Source of the DNA: Scopulibacillus_A cellulosilyticus
GTDB lineage: Bacteria > Bacillota > Bacilli > Bacillales > Sporolactobacillaceae
Length of the DNA: 64,000 nt
Reading direction: 5' to 3'
NCBI RefSeq assembly: GCF_042665295.1
Contig: NZ_JBHTCO010000044.1
Span: 94,111 to 158,110, forward strand
Numbering within the stretch: the stretch's first letter is position 1; every line of letters starts with the position of its first letter. This document shows positions 1-9,342 of the stretch, piece after piece. The notes beneath the pieces were generated by a model. The model made no database searches. It worked only from the letters and a program-made list of their open reading frames with translations, and had not been told where the DNA came from. Made by a program: the position numbers and the translations under genes.

Positions 1-558
1 TTCCAATTTTCCAACTTCTGATTTTGCATCTTCTTTTTTTAAATAACCAACAGTTAATCCAGCAGTAATGCCTATTAACATAGCTGTCAGCACAGTTGCC
101 GTAAATCCTTTTGTGACAAATCCTACTTTTTCAATACCGCAGCCAATATCAATCACTTTATCCGTATGGTGGGTTATAGGGCTGTCCAACCGTGACGTTA
201 AAGCAACTGTCGACAGTTTTCCACTTTCATGAACTTTTTTCAAAGCCTCAATCGTGGAATAGCTTTGCCCGCTTTGAGAAACGGCAATAACTAAATCTGT
301 TGCATCACTTACTTTTTCATAATGGACAAAATTAAACGGCTCTTTAATTTCAATGGATACACCTGCAGACTTTTCAATGTAATATTTTGCGCTTAACATG
401 GCATTTAAACTAGAACCAGTGGCTAAAATAAGCCAGTTTTTTGGTTTTTTTTCTGCTGCCAGTTGTTTAAAAGGCTTTAAATTATTTTCATAGTTATTTA
501 AAATTTTGCGGCAGGTTTGCTCTTCCTCAAGAATATAGGTCATCATCGTTTCTTTCAT
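1..558 (-). CDS. SIS-domain sugar-phosphate isomerase/deglycase, partial (3' end outside window)
   Basis: The 186 codons visible here form the N-terminal part of a SIS-domain protein of the GlmS-isomerase/fructosamine-6-phosphate deglycase group. The sugar-phosphate binding signatures GSSLNA and SQSGQSYST are both present. The start at 558 follows AAAGGA by about ten bases. It is the last visible gene of the PTS operon, 27 bp after the IID gene. In Salmonella the gfr operon joins a mannose-family PTS to two such deglycases (GfrE, GfrF) acting on glucoselysine- and fructoselysine-6-phosphate under a LevR-like activator. The same layout here makes an Amadori-product deglycase the best inference. 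The substrate is not proven, and the C-terminal SIS domain cannot be seen. Confidence 0.8.
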   Translation of the reverse strand, partial: MKETMMTYILEEEQTCRKILNNYENNLKPFKQLAAEKKPKNWLILATGSSLNAMLSAKYYIEKSAGVSIEIKEPFNFVHYEKVSDATDLVIAVSQSGQSYSTIEALKKVHESGKLSTVALTSRLDSPITHHTDKVIDIGCGIEKVGFVTKGFTATVLTAMLIGITAGLTVGYLKKEDAKSEVGKLE

Positions 559-585
559 TATTATTCAAATCCTTTCTTAAAACGA

Positions 586-1452
586 TTATTTTACTCCGAA
601 AATTCCAATCCATGTTCCTAATATACTAACAACGGCAATCCCAATTAGAATACTTGTTGCCTTTGCCCCTTTGCCAAGCAGCCAATAAATAATGCCAAAC
701 GCACATAACGGCAACAATCCCGGCATTATATTATTTAATATTCCTTGGACACTCGAAGCACTATGACCGCTGCCAATCTTCAATGGAACATGCATATTAA
801 TCATTGTGGCACTCATTCCGCCAATCACCATTAATCCCAGGATGGCTGCACCAAACGTCAAGTTGCCCATTGCTCCGCTTTGTTGCAATCGCTGCAAAAA
901 CCCGGTTCCCAACTTATAACCAAACCCTGTTAAAATATATCTAATAACAATATGAGGTATATTGAAAACTAGTAAAAATAAGATTGGGCCAAGGATGTTG
1001 CCATGTAAAGCAAGCGATGTACCAATACCTGTTGCGATAAGACGCAGCGTTCCCCAGAAGAAAGAATCGCCTATGCCTGCAAGCGGTCCCATTAAGGAAG
1101 CCTTTACATTGTTAATTGAATCCGATTCGAACTTCTGATTTTTTGCATTCTGCTCTTCCATGGCAGCTGATACACTTAACATCATCGTTACGATATATGG
1201 TGTTGTATTAAAAAATTCTAAATGACGCTTCAATGCTTTCGATAAATCTTCTTTCTTTTTATATAACTTTTTTAAAATTGGTATCATAGCATATACGTAA
1301 CCAATATTCTGCTGCCTTTCGTAATTCCATGAAAATTCCATTTGAAACGAGCGCCAAAACAAGCGATTGAGATCTTTCTTACTTAATTCATTAGATGGTT
1401 TATTTTCAACCGGCGTTTGATGTTCATGTTCAGAAGTCTTCATCGTCGTCAT
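586..1452 (-). CDS. PTS mannose/fructose-family transporter subunit IID
   Basis: Membrane subunit IID of a mannose-class phosphotransferase system. The N-terminal motif LNRLFWRSFQMEFSWNYERQ, a middle GPLAGIGDSFFWGTLR and hydrophobic C-terminal segments are typical of ManZ/LevG. Length about 288 residues is normal. The ATG at 1452 lies 8 bases after GGAGG. A TTG one codon upstream is possible but less well placed. The start lies inside the IIC gene (23 bp overlap), so the two are probably translationally coupled. With IIC it forms the sugar channel in the cytoplasmic membrane. The substrate is probably a fructosamine, judged only from the neighbouring deglycase. Confidence 0.92.
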   Translation of the reverse strand: MTTMKTSEHEHQTPVENKPSNELSKKDLNRLFWRSFQMEFSWNYERQQNIGYVYAMIPILKKLYKKKEDLSKALKRHLEFFNTTPYIVTMMLSVSAAMEEQNAKNQKFESDSINNVKASLMGPLAGIGDSFFWGTLRLIATGIGTSLALHGNILGPILFLLVFNIPHIVIRYILTGFGYKLGTGFLQRLQQSGAMGNLTFGAAILGLMVIGGMSATMINMHVPLKIGSGHSASSVQGILNNIMPGLLPLCAFGIIYWLLGKGAKATSILIGIAVVSILGTWIGIFGVK

Positions 1453-2212
1453 CAATGACTCCTCCCTCGCTCACAGCCATTTGCGGCTTTTTGGTTTGCA
1501 TCACGTTAACCATAATAACAGCAACAATAGCGCCAAATATTGCAATACCTGTGACAGGAACATGTAAATATGAAGCAATGATAAAACCTAAGAAGAAATA
1601 AGGGACAACTTTTTTATTGATAAGTAATCTTGCTAACATAGCAAAGCCAAGTGCTGGGAGAATCCCTGTTGCTACCTGCAATCCATTTTTAACAAAACCT
1701 GGAATAGCATCTAATACATGCTTAATTGCATCACTTCCTAAATAAAATGAAACAGTCACAATTATAGCTATCAAAAGAGATTGGCCAAACCCGCCGATTA
1801 AATGCATCATTTCAATTTTTCGCGTATTCGCCTCTTCCGCGTATTTATCAGCCTTATGTGACAGCATCGGTAAAAAAAACCCGATATAAATATTTTTTAA
1901 AATAAGTGTTAATGTTGCGATTGGCAATCCAAGCAATAATGCTGTTTCTGCCCCAGCATGTGAAGAAATTGCAAATGCTGTACCTAATATTCCTCCTGTA
2001 GCCATATCGGGCGGAAGTGCTGCTCCAACAGAAAATGAACCGATAAAAGCTAATTCCAAGGTAGCACCCATAATAATACCCGTTTTGATATCACCCATTA
2101 CCATTCCTGTCAGCAATCCGGTGACAATAGGCCGTGTTAAAAGACATGTTCCTAAGGCGAACTCGCATGTGACAACAAAAGCCACGAGCCCTAGTAAAAG
2201 CGCAGTAACCAT
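1430..2212 (-). CDS. PTS mannose/fructose-family transporter subunit IIC
   Basis: Integral membrane subunit IIC (260 residues, normal for the family). It is hydrophobic throughout and opens with the family's N-terminal segment and the conserved GLLTGMVMGDIKTGIIMGA stretch. The C-terminal end is an acidic tail (IDDDDEDF) that overlaps the IID start in another frame. ATG at 2212 follows AGGGAG. It lies 25 bp after the IIB gene in a tightly packed operon IIA-IIB-IIC-IID-SIS. It works with IID as translocation pore, and the sugar is phosphorylated by IIB during entry. Confidence 0.92.
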   Translation of the reverse strand: MVTALLLGLVAFVVTCEFALGTCLLTRPIVTGLLTGMVMGDIKTGIIMGATLELAFIGSFSVGAALPPDMATGGILGTAFAISSHAGAETALLLGLPIATLTLILKNIYIGFFLPMLSHKADKYAEEANTRKIEMMHLIGGFGQSLLIAIIVTVSFYLGSDAIKHVLDAIPGFVKNGLQVATGILPALGFAMLARLLINKKVVPYFFLGFIIASYLHVPVTGIAIFGAIVAVIMVNVMQTKKPQMAVSEGGVIDDDDEDF

Positions 2213-2237
2213 ATTCTAACTCCCTTTATTAGAATTT

Positions 2238-2708
2238 TTATAGAACACTTTCGGTGAAAATCTTTTTATCATTTGGAACTTGTCTGATTTCCACTTCAAC
2301 TCCTTGCTTGACCATCTTTTTCACTAACTCTTCCTCTTCTGGTGTAAGATTAACGGCTTTAGAAATATTGCGGGTGCCTTCTTTTGCTTTAACACCGCCT
2401 AAGTTAACTTGCCGAATTTCCGGATAGGCGCTAACAAGTTTTTCGGCATCTGCCACTGATTCAACCACAATAAAAAGTTTATATTTATCAGTAACGCCAT
2501 CTTGCAGCGCTTTAATTGAGTCTTCAATATTCTTGATCACTAATTTAACGCCTTGTGGTTTTGCTAATTTTATCGTTGTTTTCCGCAATTCATTAACCGG
2601 CACGTCATCATTCGCTATTAAAATGCAATCCGCCCCTAAGTTTTGAGTCCAGGAAAAAGCCACCTGTCCATGTAATAACCGATGATCAACACGTAACAAT
2701 TTAATCAT
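2238..2708 (-). CDS. PTS mannose/fructose-family subunit IIB
   Basis: Cytoplasmic phosphotransfer subunit of 156 residues. The motif RVDHRLLHGQV near the N-terminus contains the phosphorylated histidine (His13 here), which receives phosphate from IIA and passes it to the sugar. The remainder fits the LevE/SorB fold. ATG at 2708 is preceded by an AAGGAAAGGA purine run. It is a separate protein, not fused to IIA as in E. coli ManX. Confidence 0.93.
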   Translation of the reverse strand: MIKLLRVDHRLLHGQVAFSWTQNLGADCILIANDDVPVNELRKTTIKLAKPQGVKLVIKNIEDSIKALQDGVTDKYKLFIVVESVADAEKLVSAYPEIRQVNLGGVKAKEGTRNISKAVNLTPEEEELVKKMVKQGVEVEIRQVPNDKKIFTESVL

Positions 2709-2729
2709 TTAAAAACATTCCTTTCCTTT

Positions 2730-3149
2730 TTAAAAGTCTTCATCTTTTCCCGCTTGGGATAACTGATAGTTGCAATATTGGATTGAATTTTTTGCGTTAC
2801 GCAGTGCAGTCTTTATCATTTGATCGGTATCACTATTCACCCGGCTAAGTGAAATAAGTTCAATCACTAACGGTAAATTTAACCCAGCAATTAAATAGAT
2901 ACGCCGGTCATTTAATAAATTCATAAATTCATTGTTAACGCTTCCACCGAAGATATCTGTTACCACTATTAATTCATCTTCGGCGGATATGCTCTCTATG
3001 ATTTTTGTAATTTCAGACTTAATGTCTTTATTTTCTTTGGTGTAAGCATTAATGGTCCGAATGTTATTTTGCTTTCCCATGATAAGTTCTACTGAATCGA
3101 GAATCCCATCAGCAAATCGTCCGTGCGATGCAAATAAAAAATATCTCAC
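2730..3149 (-). CDS. PTS mannose/fructose-family subunit IIA
   Basis: First gene of the PTS operon, 139 residues. The motif FASHGRFADGI contains the HPr-phosphorylated histidine (His9). DIFGGSVNNE in the middle is another family signature. The start is GTG at 3149, a few bases after a GGGGGGAG ribosome site. A perfect sigma-54 -24/-12 element lies 43-59 bp upstream of the start. HPr-dependent phosphotransfer through IIA also feeds regulation of the LevR-type activator encoded just upstream. Confidence 0.93.
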   Translation of the reverse strand: MRYFLFASHGRFADGILDSVELIMGKQNNIRTINAYTKENKDIKSEITKIIESISAEDELIVVTDIFGGSVNNEFMNLLNDRRIYLIAGLNLPLVIELISLSRVNSDTDQMIKTALRNAKNSIQYCNYQLSQAGKDEDF

Positions 3150-3191
3150 CGATTGTCTCCCCCCTTTTATAAAAGCTTTTATTTTTTTATA

Positions 3192-3208
3192 AGCAAAAAA
3201 TGTGCCAA
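3192..3208 (-). promoter_or_regulatory. sigma-54 (SigL) -24/-12 promoter of the PTS operon
   Basis: On the minus strand the sequence TTGGCAC, five bases, then TTGCT matches the sigma-54 consensus TGGCAC-N5-TTGCW exactly. It lies between the end of the activator gene and the IIA start. The activator encoded just upstream carries the GAFTGA loop needed to contact sigma-54 polymerase, so promoter and regulator support each other. The upstream activator site would have to lie within the 3' end of the activator gene or the short gap. Confidence 0.9.
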
Positions 3209-3234
3209 TCAGTGGCTTTATAATTTCATATTGA

Positions 3235-6021
3235 CTAAAAATTCAAACTTCCATTGCTGTACTGGGTTTCCTCAACTAAATAATCATAGATATAACCAAT
3301 TTCAGCAAGATTGATTTTGACATTATAAATATTTTCTATGACACTAAATGCTTCTTTTATATGATTAATCATTTCCTCTTGACACTGTTCCAGTTCCTCG
3401 ATATTTGCATAGTTTTCAATCGGAGCTTGTCTAATTAAACGCTCGACCAAACAACTAATATGAACATATAATGCTATCTTTTTATCATTTGTCAGCCGTT
3501 TGTTTAAAAGCATTTCTAACCGATTAATGAATTCTTCAACATGGGTTAGGATTTTTTGAGTATCTAAAATCGTAACAGACTCTATGACACGTTCAAGCGA
3601 ACAATTTCGTATAAGATTATTGTTAATTTCTTGAATCTGGTCATCACTGAAAAAACGCTGAAACGTTTTACGCATTTTTGCCTCACCTTGACCAGAAATT
3701 AAGTCTTCAAGAGAAATATAATCGACTTGTTTAAGACCCGGATCAGCCGTACCCACAATCGCCATGACTTGGTACATTTGAAAAATGGCTTCCGATGTCC
3801 CATGTTCCTTTAACCGATGATAATCGTGAGCAATAATTTTGATTGATAAATCCTCAGGGATACTTGCTTCAAGCAATTTCTGAATTTGAATGGCTGTTCC
3901 CATGCCAGTCAAACATGAAGTAACAATCACTTTTTCTTTGTCGCTTTGAGGGTAGATGATGCTATACTCTGTTTTGTTGGCATGTTGAAGTTTCTCAACG
4001 ATTTCTTCCAAATACAGTTCCTTATCAAGCAATTCGCCAAGGAATAAGGCCATTTGTGTCGTTACATTATTAACAATAGCGATTGGACCATTAACATGAT
4101 CCTGAAATTTCGAATAGATGTCCTTTAATGAACCCATGTCTACTAAAATAACGAGACCCCTCGATACATCATTGGCTTCAATATAATTCAAAACTCTAGT
4201 TGAAATTTCTTCTACAGAAACATCAATTGGCATATCAAAAGCTTCATAAATATTACACCCCAACAACCGATTCACAACGTTCGCTATACTGCTTGCCGTT
4301 GCATAGCCATGAGCCAGAATAACTGCCTTTACTTTGCTGTTCGTACATTCAATAGACATGCTTTTTAAATAAAAAGCAAGGAATATTTCATCAATTTTAT
4401 ATAACTTGACATCCAATTTAGTTTGTAAGAGATGAACAAACTGTTTGGCCAATTGCTGTTCCATTTTCCAATTCGAGTCTACAAATTGATTGATTTTGTC
4501 AATGACGGCTTTCTGTTTATCCGTCCATCGTAATTCTGTATTCCCCTTATAATATAGAAAGTGCGCCATTGCAAAAACGCTATTGCCGTTAAATTTAACA
4601 TTATACGTATTTTCAAGAAAGCGAATAATTTCTTGAACATTAACCGTTGTAAATTCCAACATAATTCCTGTATTTTCCTTAGATGTATTAAAAATAAGGT
4701 TATCAAATAAAACAAGTATCTCATTAAAAACATGTTGTTCAAAAAAGGTTTGATCACTCTTTTTCAGTAAGTAAGCTTGAAAGAGGTCTAAGATATTATC
4801 ATATGTTTTTTTGATCAGTTGCAATCTTGATAGACTTGATTCATAGAGCTGATCCAACGTAGAACCTGGCGAAATCACGATTTCATTATTCTGTTTATAT
4901 TTATTATCAGTGTAACGAATGGTGTTTTCTAAAATATCCTCGGGCAAGTCATGAAGCGTAATTGCTACTTCTTGTTCGTTCGTTTTTTTCATAAAGGCAG
5001 CAGCTGTGATATATTTAATCGTATTTTTCAAATCTCCTATATTTCCGGAATAACTATGCTTAATTAAAACATCGAGCGTTCGGCTGGAAATTTTTAACGG
5101 TAAACCAAGTTTTCGGGCTTCATCAATTAAAAACAGATAGACCATTTGTTTTTTCTCTTTCTCTCCTCGTTCATCAAGCCCGGGAATCCATACGCGAATT
5201 GGAATACGGCGTATAAATGTCTTTAGAAAACTCTCTTCTAAATTCTCTGTTGTTGCAAAAACAAGACGGACATTAGCTCTGTGTCCTCCATCACTTTCAC
5301 CCATTCGCCGAAAAACACCTTGATCCATAAAAGTAAATAATTTTTCTTGCCCTTCTTCATTTAGCCGATGCACTTCATCTAAGAAAAGAATTCCGCCGTC
5401 AGCCGCATCAAGCATTCCTTTTTTCGTTGAATCGGCACCTGTAAAGGCTCCTTTTACATAACCAAACAAATTGCTTGACAGCAACTCCCGATTATTTGCA
5501 TATTGGGCACAATTAAAGCTTATAAACGGTGCATCATTAGAAAGGACTCCTTTTTCAATACTGTATTGAAAAATAAGGTTAGCTATAAAGCTTTTTCCAA
5601 CACCAGTTGGTCCATTTAATATAATTGGCAGCCCGCCGTCAGGATAAAAAATTGAACTCTTTATCTGTTCTATCGATTTATATAAACTTCCATCAGACCC
5701 AATTAAACGATCAAATAAATCATCATTAATCTTTGTTTCCACCCTGCTCTCTTTTAGTTCCTGGAAACTTCCAAATGTACAAGTGAGCAGCCGAAAAAAC
5801 TTTTGCTCAAAAACAGCCCGGCTTAAAAAATATACCGGTCTAGTATTAATTTTAATGACGAGTTCATCTTTAACCATTCGATTCAGGTAATGACTGACCG
5901 TGTTCCGTTTCACATGAAAAACTTCAGATATCCTCGTAGCGGTAAAATTTTCTGAAGGATGATCCCAATTAAATTGGCTTGTTTCATTATCAAGATACGA
6001 AAGCAAATCTTCTTTTAACAT
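3235..6021 (-). CDS. LevR-type sigma-54-dependent activator with PTS regulation domains
   Basis: A 928-residue bacterial enhancer-binding protein. In order: an N-terminal winged-helix DNA-binding segment (about 1-75), an AAA+ domain with Walker A GPTGVGKS (about 137-144), the sigma-54 contact loop GAFTGA (about 191-196) and FLDEV Walker B, then PTS regulation domains flanking an EIIA-man-like part (ILAHGYATASS) and an EIIB-like part (TSCLTGMGTA). The C-terminal PRD contains YVHISCLVERL. ATG at 6021 is spaced correctly after AGGTGG; upstream GTG codons overlap that site. It lies upstream of and co-directional with the PTS genes it should control, as LevR/GfrR do. An inverted repeat AATCAA-N9-TTGATT at 6060-6080 lies ahead of the gene. 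Confidence 0.92.
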   Translation of the reverse strand: MLKEDLLSYLDNETSQFNWDHPSENFTATRISEVFHVKRNTVSHYLNRMVKDELVIKINTRPVYFLSRAVFEQKFFRLLTCTFGSFQELKESRVETKINDDLFDRLIGSDGSLYKSIEQIKSSIFYPDGGLPIILNGPTGVGKSFIANLIFQYSIEKGVLSNDAPFISFNCAQYANNRELLSSNLFGYVKGAFTGADSTKKGMLDAADGGILFLDEVHRLNEEGQEKLFTFMDQGVFRRMGESDGGHRANVRLVFATTENLEESFLKTFIRRIPIRVWIPGLDERGEKEKKQMVYLFLIDEARKLGLPLKISSRTLDVLIKHSYSGNIGDLKNTIKYITAAAFMKKTNEQEVAITLHDLPEDILENTIRYTDNKYKQNNEIVISPGSTLDQLYESSLSRLQLIKKTYDNILDLFQAYLLKKSDQTFFEQHVFNEILVLFDNLIFNTSKENTGIMLEFTTVNVQEIIRFLENTYNVKFNGNSVFAMAHFLYYKGNTELRWTDKQKAVIDKINQFVDSNWKMEQQLAKQFVHLLQTKLDVKLYKIDEIFLAFYLKSMSIECTNSKVKAVILAHGYATASSIANVVNRLLGCNIYEAFDMPIDVSVEEISTRVLNYIEANDVSRGLVILVDMGSLKDIYSKFQDHVNGPIAIVNNVTTQMALFLGELLDKELYLEEIVEKLQHANKTEYSIIYPQSDKEKVIVTSCLTGMGTAIQIQKLLEASIPEDLSIKIIAHDYHRLKEHGTSEAIFQMYQVMAIVGTADPGLKQVDYISLEDLISGQGEAKMRKTFQRFFSDDQIQEINNNLIRNCSLERVIESVTILDTQKILTHVEEFINRLEMLLNKRLTNDKKIALYVHISCLVERLIRQAPIENYANIEELEQCQEEMINHIKEAFSVIENIYNVKINLAEIGYIYDYLVEETQYSNGSLNF

Positions 6022-6195
6022 CTTACTCACCACCTAAAGTAATACAGTATAATGTTTTCAATCAATTGCTTAATTTGATTGATTGACAATTACATGTTAC
6101 CATATCATTTAAATGGTTTTTTTCAAAAATTAATACTCTTATAACAATCGGTTTAAATTTACGATTTTAAAATATTTTCCCCATTATATCCCAAC

Positions 6196-6236
6196 AAAAA
6201 AACACAGCGCCTATTTGCATAAGGCGCTGTGTTTTT
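6196..6236 (-). terminator. intrinsic terminator after copZ
   Basis: An 11-bp perfect stem (AACACAGCGCC / GGCGCTGTGTT, 6201-6211 and 6223-6233) is followed on the minus strand by a T run. It ends the csoR-copA-copZ transcript just after the copZ stop. Confidence 0.9.
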
Positions 6237-6249
6237 TCACATGATTCAA

Positions 6250-6459
6250 TTATGCAACGACATCATAACCTTGATCTTCAATAGCCTCTTTCATTTGATC
6301 AATAGAGACTTTGCTGCTGTCAAAGCTCACGTCAACTTTACCTTCGCTAAGATGTACTTTAACATCGGATACACCGTTTAATTCTTTCAATGCGCTTGTC
6401 ACAGCTGCTTCACAATGGCCGCATGTCATACCTTGAACATTAAGTGTTGTGTTTTCCAT
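6250..6459 (-). CDS. copZ: copper chaperone CopZ
   Basis: A 69-residue HMA-domain protein, the same length as B. subtilis CopZ. The Cu(I) site is MTCGHC (Cys13, Cys16). It delivers Cu(I) to the N-terminal domains of the ATPase encoded next to it. The ATG at 6459 is chosen because the GGAG ribosome site lies between an upstream in-frame ATG and this one. It follows copA by 27 bp and belongs to one operon with csoR and copA, in the order csoR-copA-copZ. Confidence 0.95.
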   Translation of the reverse strand: MENTTLNVQGMTCGHCEAAVTSALKELNGVSDVKVHLSEGKVDVSFDSSKVSIDQMKEAIEDQGYDVVA

Positions 6460-6486
6460 AATTAAAATCTCCTCTTTTATCATGAT

Positions 6487-8889
6487 TTATATTTTTACAC
6501 GCTTGAGTCGCAATGAGTTTGTTACAACTGATACGGAGCTGAATGCCATTGCAGCTCCGGCAACCCATGGGGCGAGTAATCCGATTGCTGCAATTGGGAT
6601 ACCGATAGCATTATAGAAAAGTGCCCAGAATAGATTTTGGCGAATATTTCCCATTGTTTTTCGGCTCAGCTCAATCGCTCTCGGTATATGATCTAAGTCC
6701 CCGCCGACAAGCGTAATGTCAGCTGTCTCAATAGCTACGTCAGTACCTGTGCCAATGGCCATGCCGATATCGGCAGCGGCTAAGGCAGGTGCATCATTAA
6801 TACCATCGCCAACCATCGCTACTTTCATGCCTTTCTTTTGCAGCATTTGTACTTTTTCTGCTTTGTCTTCGGGAAGAACCTCCGCGAAGACATGATCAAT
6901 ACCCGCCTGTTCAGCAATGGCATGGGCTGTTCGCGCGTTATCACCAGTGATCATATAGACATCAATGCCAAGTTCTTTCATCTTTTTGATGGCTTGAGCC
7001 GAAGATTCTTTAATAGTATCCGCGACTGCTATGATGCCCTTTATCTCATGATCATAAGCAATCAGCATTGCTGTCTTGCCTTCTGATTCAAGTTGGGACA
7101 TTTTATCTTCTAGACTGGCATAATCAATGTTTTCTTGTTTCATTAACCTGCGGGTGCCGATGAACAATGATTTTCCATTTACCTCAGCCTGAATACCATG
7201 ACCGGGTACCGCTTCAAACGAATCAATCTTGGTTTTTTCAATGCCTTGTTCATCTGAGTAGTCAACAATTGCTTGGGCTAATGGGTGTTCGCTTGATTTT
7301 TCAGCGGCTGATACCATCGACAGGATCATTGAACTTTCTTCCTTATTTAAAGGTAAGAAGTCAGTCACTTCAGGTTTTCCTTTAGTAATTGTACCTGTTT
7401 TATCTAGTAAAACGGCATTCAGTCCTTGCGTTGTTTCTAAGTATTCACCTCCTTTAAAGAGAATACCGCGTTCAGCTCCTTTTCCTGTACCGACCATAAT
7501 TGAAGTCGGTGTCGCGAGCCCTAAAGCGCATGGACAAGCAATAACCAAAACAGCGATGGCAGGTTCTAACGCTTGTGAAAGGTTACCTGGTGATACAAAA
7601 ATGATCCATAATAAAAAGGTAAGAACGGCTATACCAATAACAATTGGAACAAAAATGCCTGAAATAACATCAGCTAAGCGTTGAATAGGCGCTTTAGATC
7701 CTTGCGCTTCCTCGACGATTTTAACAATACCTGCAAGAGCAGTATCCTTGCCAACTTTCTCGGCCTTCATTTTAATCGTTCCGTTTTTATTTAAAGTTGC
7801 ACCGATAGCTGTATCACCTGCGGATTTTTCAACAGGGAGCGATTCGCCGGTAATCATCGATTCATCAATCGAGGAGCGGCCTTCGATAACGGTACCGTCT
7901 ACAGGTATTTTTTCGCCGGGTTTAACAAGAAGCTGATCGCCGACTTGCACTTGGTCAACTGGAATCTTAATTTCTTGGCCGTCGCGAATGACGGTTGCTT
8001 CTTTTGCTTGAAGATCGAGAAGCTTTTTAATTGCTTCAGTCGTTCGTCCTTTTGCTTTAGCTTCAAATAATTTTCCTAATAGAATAAGAGTAATTAGAAT
8101 GGCACTTGTTTCAAAGTATAAATCAGGTTTTGCCAGCGCGCCAAATTGATAGCGTACCGCTTCGACCAAGCTGTAAAAATAAGCGGCGGAAGTGCCTAAA
8201 GCAACCAGCACGTCCATATTGGCGCTTTTATTTGAGAGTGCCCGGAATGCACCGATATAGAATGGTCCGCCAATATAAAATTGAACAATAGTAGCAAGAA
8301 CAAATTGAAACCATTGGTTCATTAAAATACCCGGCACAGGTAATCCTGTGTCAAAAGGCAAGTGGGCTGCCATTGTGTAAAGAAGCGGCAGAGATAGAAT
8401 GATTGAAATGATCAGCTTTATCTCCTTAGCCCTGATTTCTTTCTCCTTGGCATTTTCCTTTTCTTTTTGATCTTGTTTAAGAACAGCCTCATAGCCAAGT
8501 TTTTTCACTTTATTCGTAATGTCCTCTAAATTAACAATACCTGGTTCAAATTCAACGGTTCCTGATTCTGCCGCCAGGTTAACATTAGCCATTGTAATGC
8601 CGTCCATACGCTTAAGACCTTTTTCAATACGGTTGGCACATGCCGCGCATGTCATCCCTTTAATATCCAAATCAACTTTTTCTTTTCTAACGCCGTAGCC
8701 AAGTTTCTCTATTCTGGATACAACATCATTAGGGTTCACTTGATCTTCATCAATTTTCACATTAGCTTTTTCTAAAGCCAAGTTGACATTAGCATTAACG
8801 CCGTCCATCTTATTCAATACTTTTTCAATACGAGATGAACAAGCAGCACATGTCATACCCGTAATGCCAAGCTTTAATTCCTTGCTCAT
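6487..8889 (-). CDS. copA: Cu(I)-exporting P1B-type ATPase CopA
   Basis: An 800-residue copper pump, close to the 802 of B. subtilis CopA. Two N-terminal HMA domains each carry MTCAAC. The membrane CPC metal site (CPCALG), the phosphorylation motif DKTGT, the P1B-specific SEHPLA and the hinge GDGINDAPALA are all present. It moves Cu(I) out of the cytoplasm at the cost of ATP. The ATG at 8889 sits 8 bases after GGAGG. A GTG three codons upstream overlaps the ribosome site. It lies 17 bp after csoR and is presumably derepressed by copper through CsoR. Confidence 0.96.
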   Translation of the reverse strand: MSKELKLGITGMTCAACSSRIEKVLNKMDGVNANVNLALEKANVKIDEDQVNPNDVVSRIEKLGYGVRKEKVDLDIKGMTCAACANRIEKGLKRMDGITMANVNLAAESGTVEFEPGIVNLEDITNKVKKLGYEAVLKQDQKEKENAKEKEIRAKEIKLIISIILSLPLLYTMAAHLPFDTGLPVPGILMNQWFQFVLATIVQFYIGGPFYIGAFRALSNKSANMDVLVALGTSAAYFYSLVEAVRYQFGALAKPDLYFETSAILITLILLGKLFEAKAKGRTTEAIKKLLDLQAKEATVIRDGQEIKIPVDQVQVGDQLLVKPGEKIPVDGTVIEGRSSIDESMITGESLPVEKSAGDTAIGATLNKNGTIKMKAEKVGKDTALAGIVKIVEEAQGSKAPIQRLADVISGIFVPIVIGIAVLTFLLWIIFVSPGNLSQALEPAIAVLVIACPCALGLATPTSIMVGTGKGAERGILFKGGEYLETTQGLNAVLLDKTGTITKGKPEVTDFLPLNKEESSMILSMVSAAEKSSEHPLAQAIVDYSDEQGIEKTKIDSFEAVPGHGIQAEVNGKSLFIGTRRLMKQENIDYASLEDKMSQLESEGKTAMLIAYDHEIKGIIAVADTIKESSAQAIKKMKELGIDVYMITGDNARTAHAIAEQAGIDHVFAEVLPEDKAEKVQMLQKKGMKVAMVGDGINDAPALAAADIGMAIGTGTDVAIETADITLVGGDLDHIPRAIELSRKTMGNIRQNLFWALFYNAIGIPIAAIGLLAPWVAGAAMAFSSVSVVTNSLRLKRVKI

Positions 8890-8906
8890 ATCTTCCACCT
8901 CCCAGC

Positions 8907-9233
8907 TTATTTAGAGAATTGCTGGATAACCTTCATCAATTCATCGATGTGATGCTCGCCTTCTCCTTCTTTAATAGCACTGGCTACGCATGTTTTCGTA
9001 TGGCGTTCAAGCAATGAATACCCAGCTTTTTTAAGAGCGGCTTGAATAGCAGAAATTTGAATTAAAATATCAACACAATAACGGTCATCCTCAACCATCT
9101 TTTGAAGCCCTCGAACTTGGCCCTCGATTCTTTTCAGCCGATTGACAATTTGTTTCTTTTCTTGTTCACTTCTCGGAATCTTTGGCTGTTTTTCCGGCTG
9201 CATATCTATATCTTCAAAATGATGTTCACACAT
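8907..9233 (-). CDS. csoR: copper-sensing transcriptional repressor CsoR
   Basis: A 108-residue DUF156-family all-helical repressor. The Cu(I) ligands Cys53, His78 and Cys82 have exactly the spacing of B. subtilis CsoR (45, 70, 74), and the DNA-contacting NRLKRIEGQVRGL segment is intact. Start ATG at 9233 follows AGAGGTG; the longer upstream reading has no ribosome site. It is first in the operon csoR-copA-copZ. Its promoter contains a candidate CsoR box, implying autoregulation. Divergent DUF156 members sense other ligands, but the Cys-His-Cys set and the neighbours point to copper. Confidence 0.95.
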   Translation of the reverse strand: MCEHHFEDIDMQPEKQPKIPRSEQEKKQIVNRLKRIEGQVRGLQKMVEDDRYCVDILIQISAIQAALKKAGYSLLERHTKTCVASAIKEGEGEHHIDELMKVIQQFSK

Positions 9234-9261
9234 TGCCTTCACCTCTTTATCGTTTGATTGT

Positions 9262-9290
9262 ATTATACCCCGGTAATGTATTTTACGCAA
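9262..9290 (-). promoter_or_regulatory. csoR-copA-copZ promoter with CsoR-like operator
   Basis: Minus strand -35 TTGCGT, 17-bp spacer, -10 TATAAT. The 18-bp stretch AATACATTACCGGGGTAT (9265-9282) fills the spacer and enters the -10, where a repressor would block polymerase. An almost identical 18-mer sits at the same place in the promoter of the next gene upstream (10142-10159). Confidence 0.75.
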
Positions 9291-9342
9291 ACCCTTTGTT
9301 TGATGTTATTGTTTTTTTAAAACTCAATAGGGGTATAAGGTT

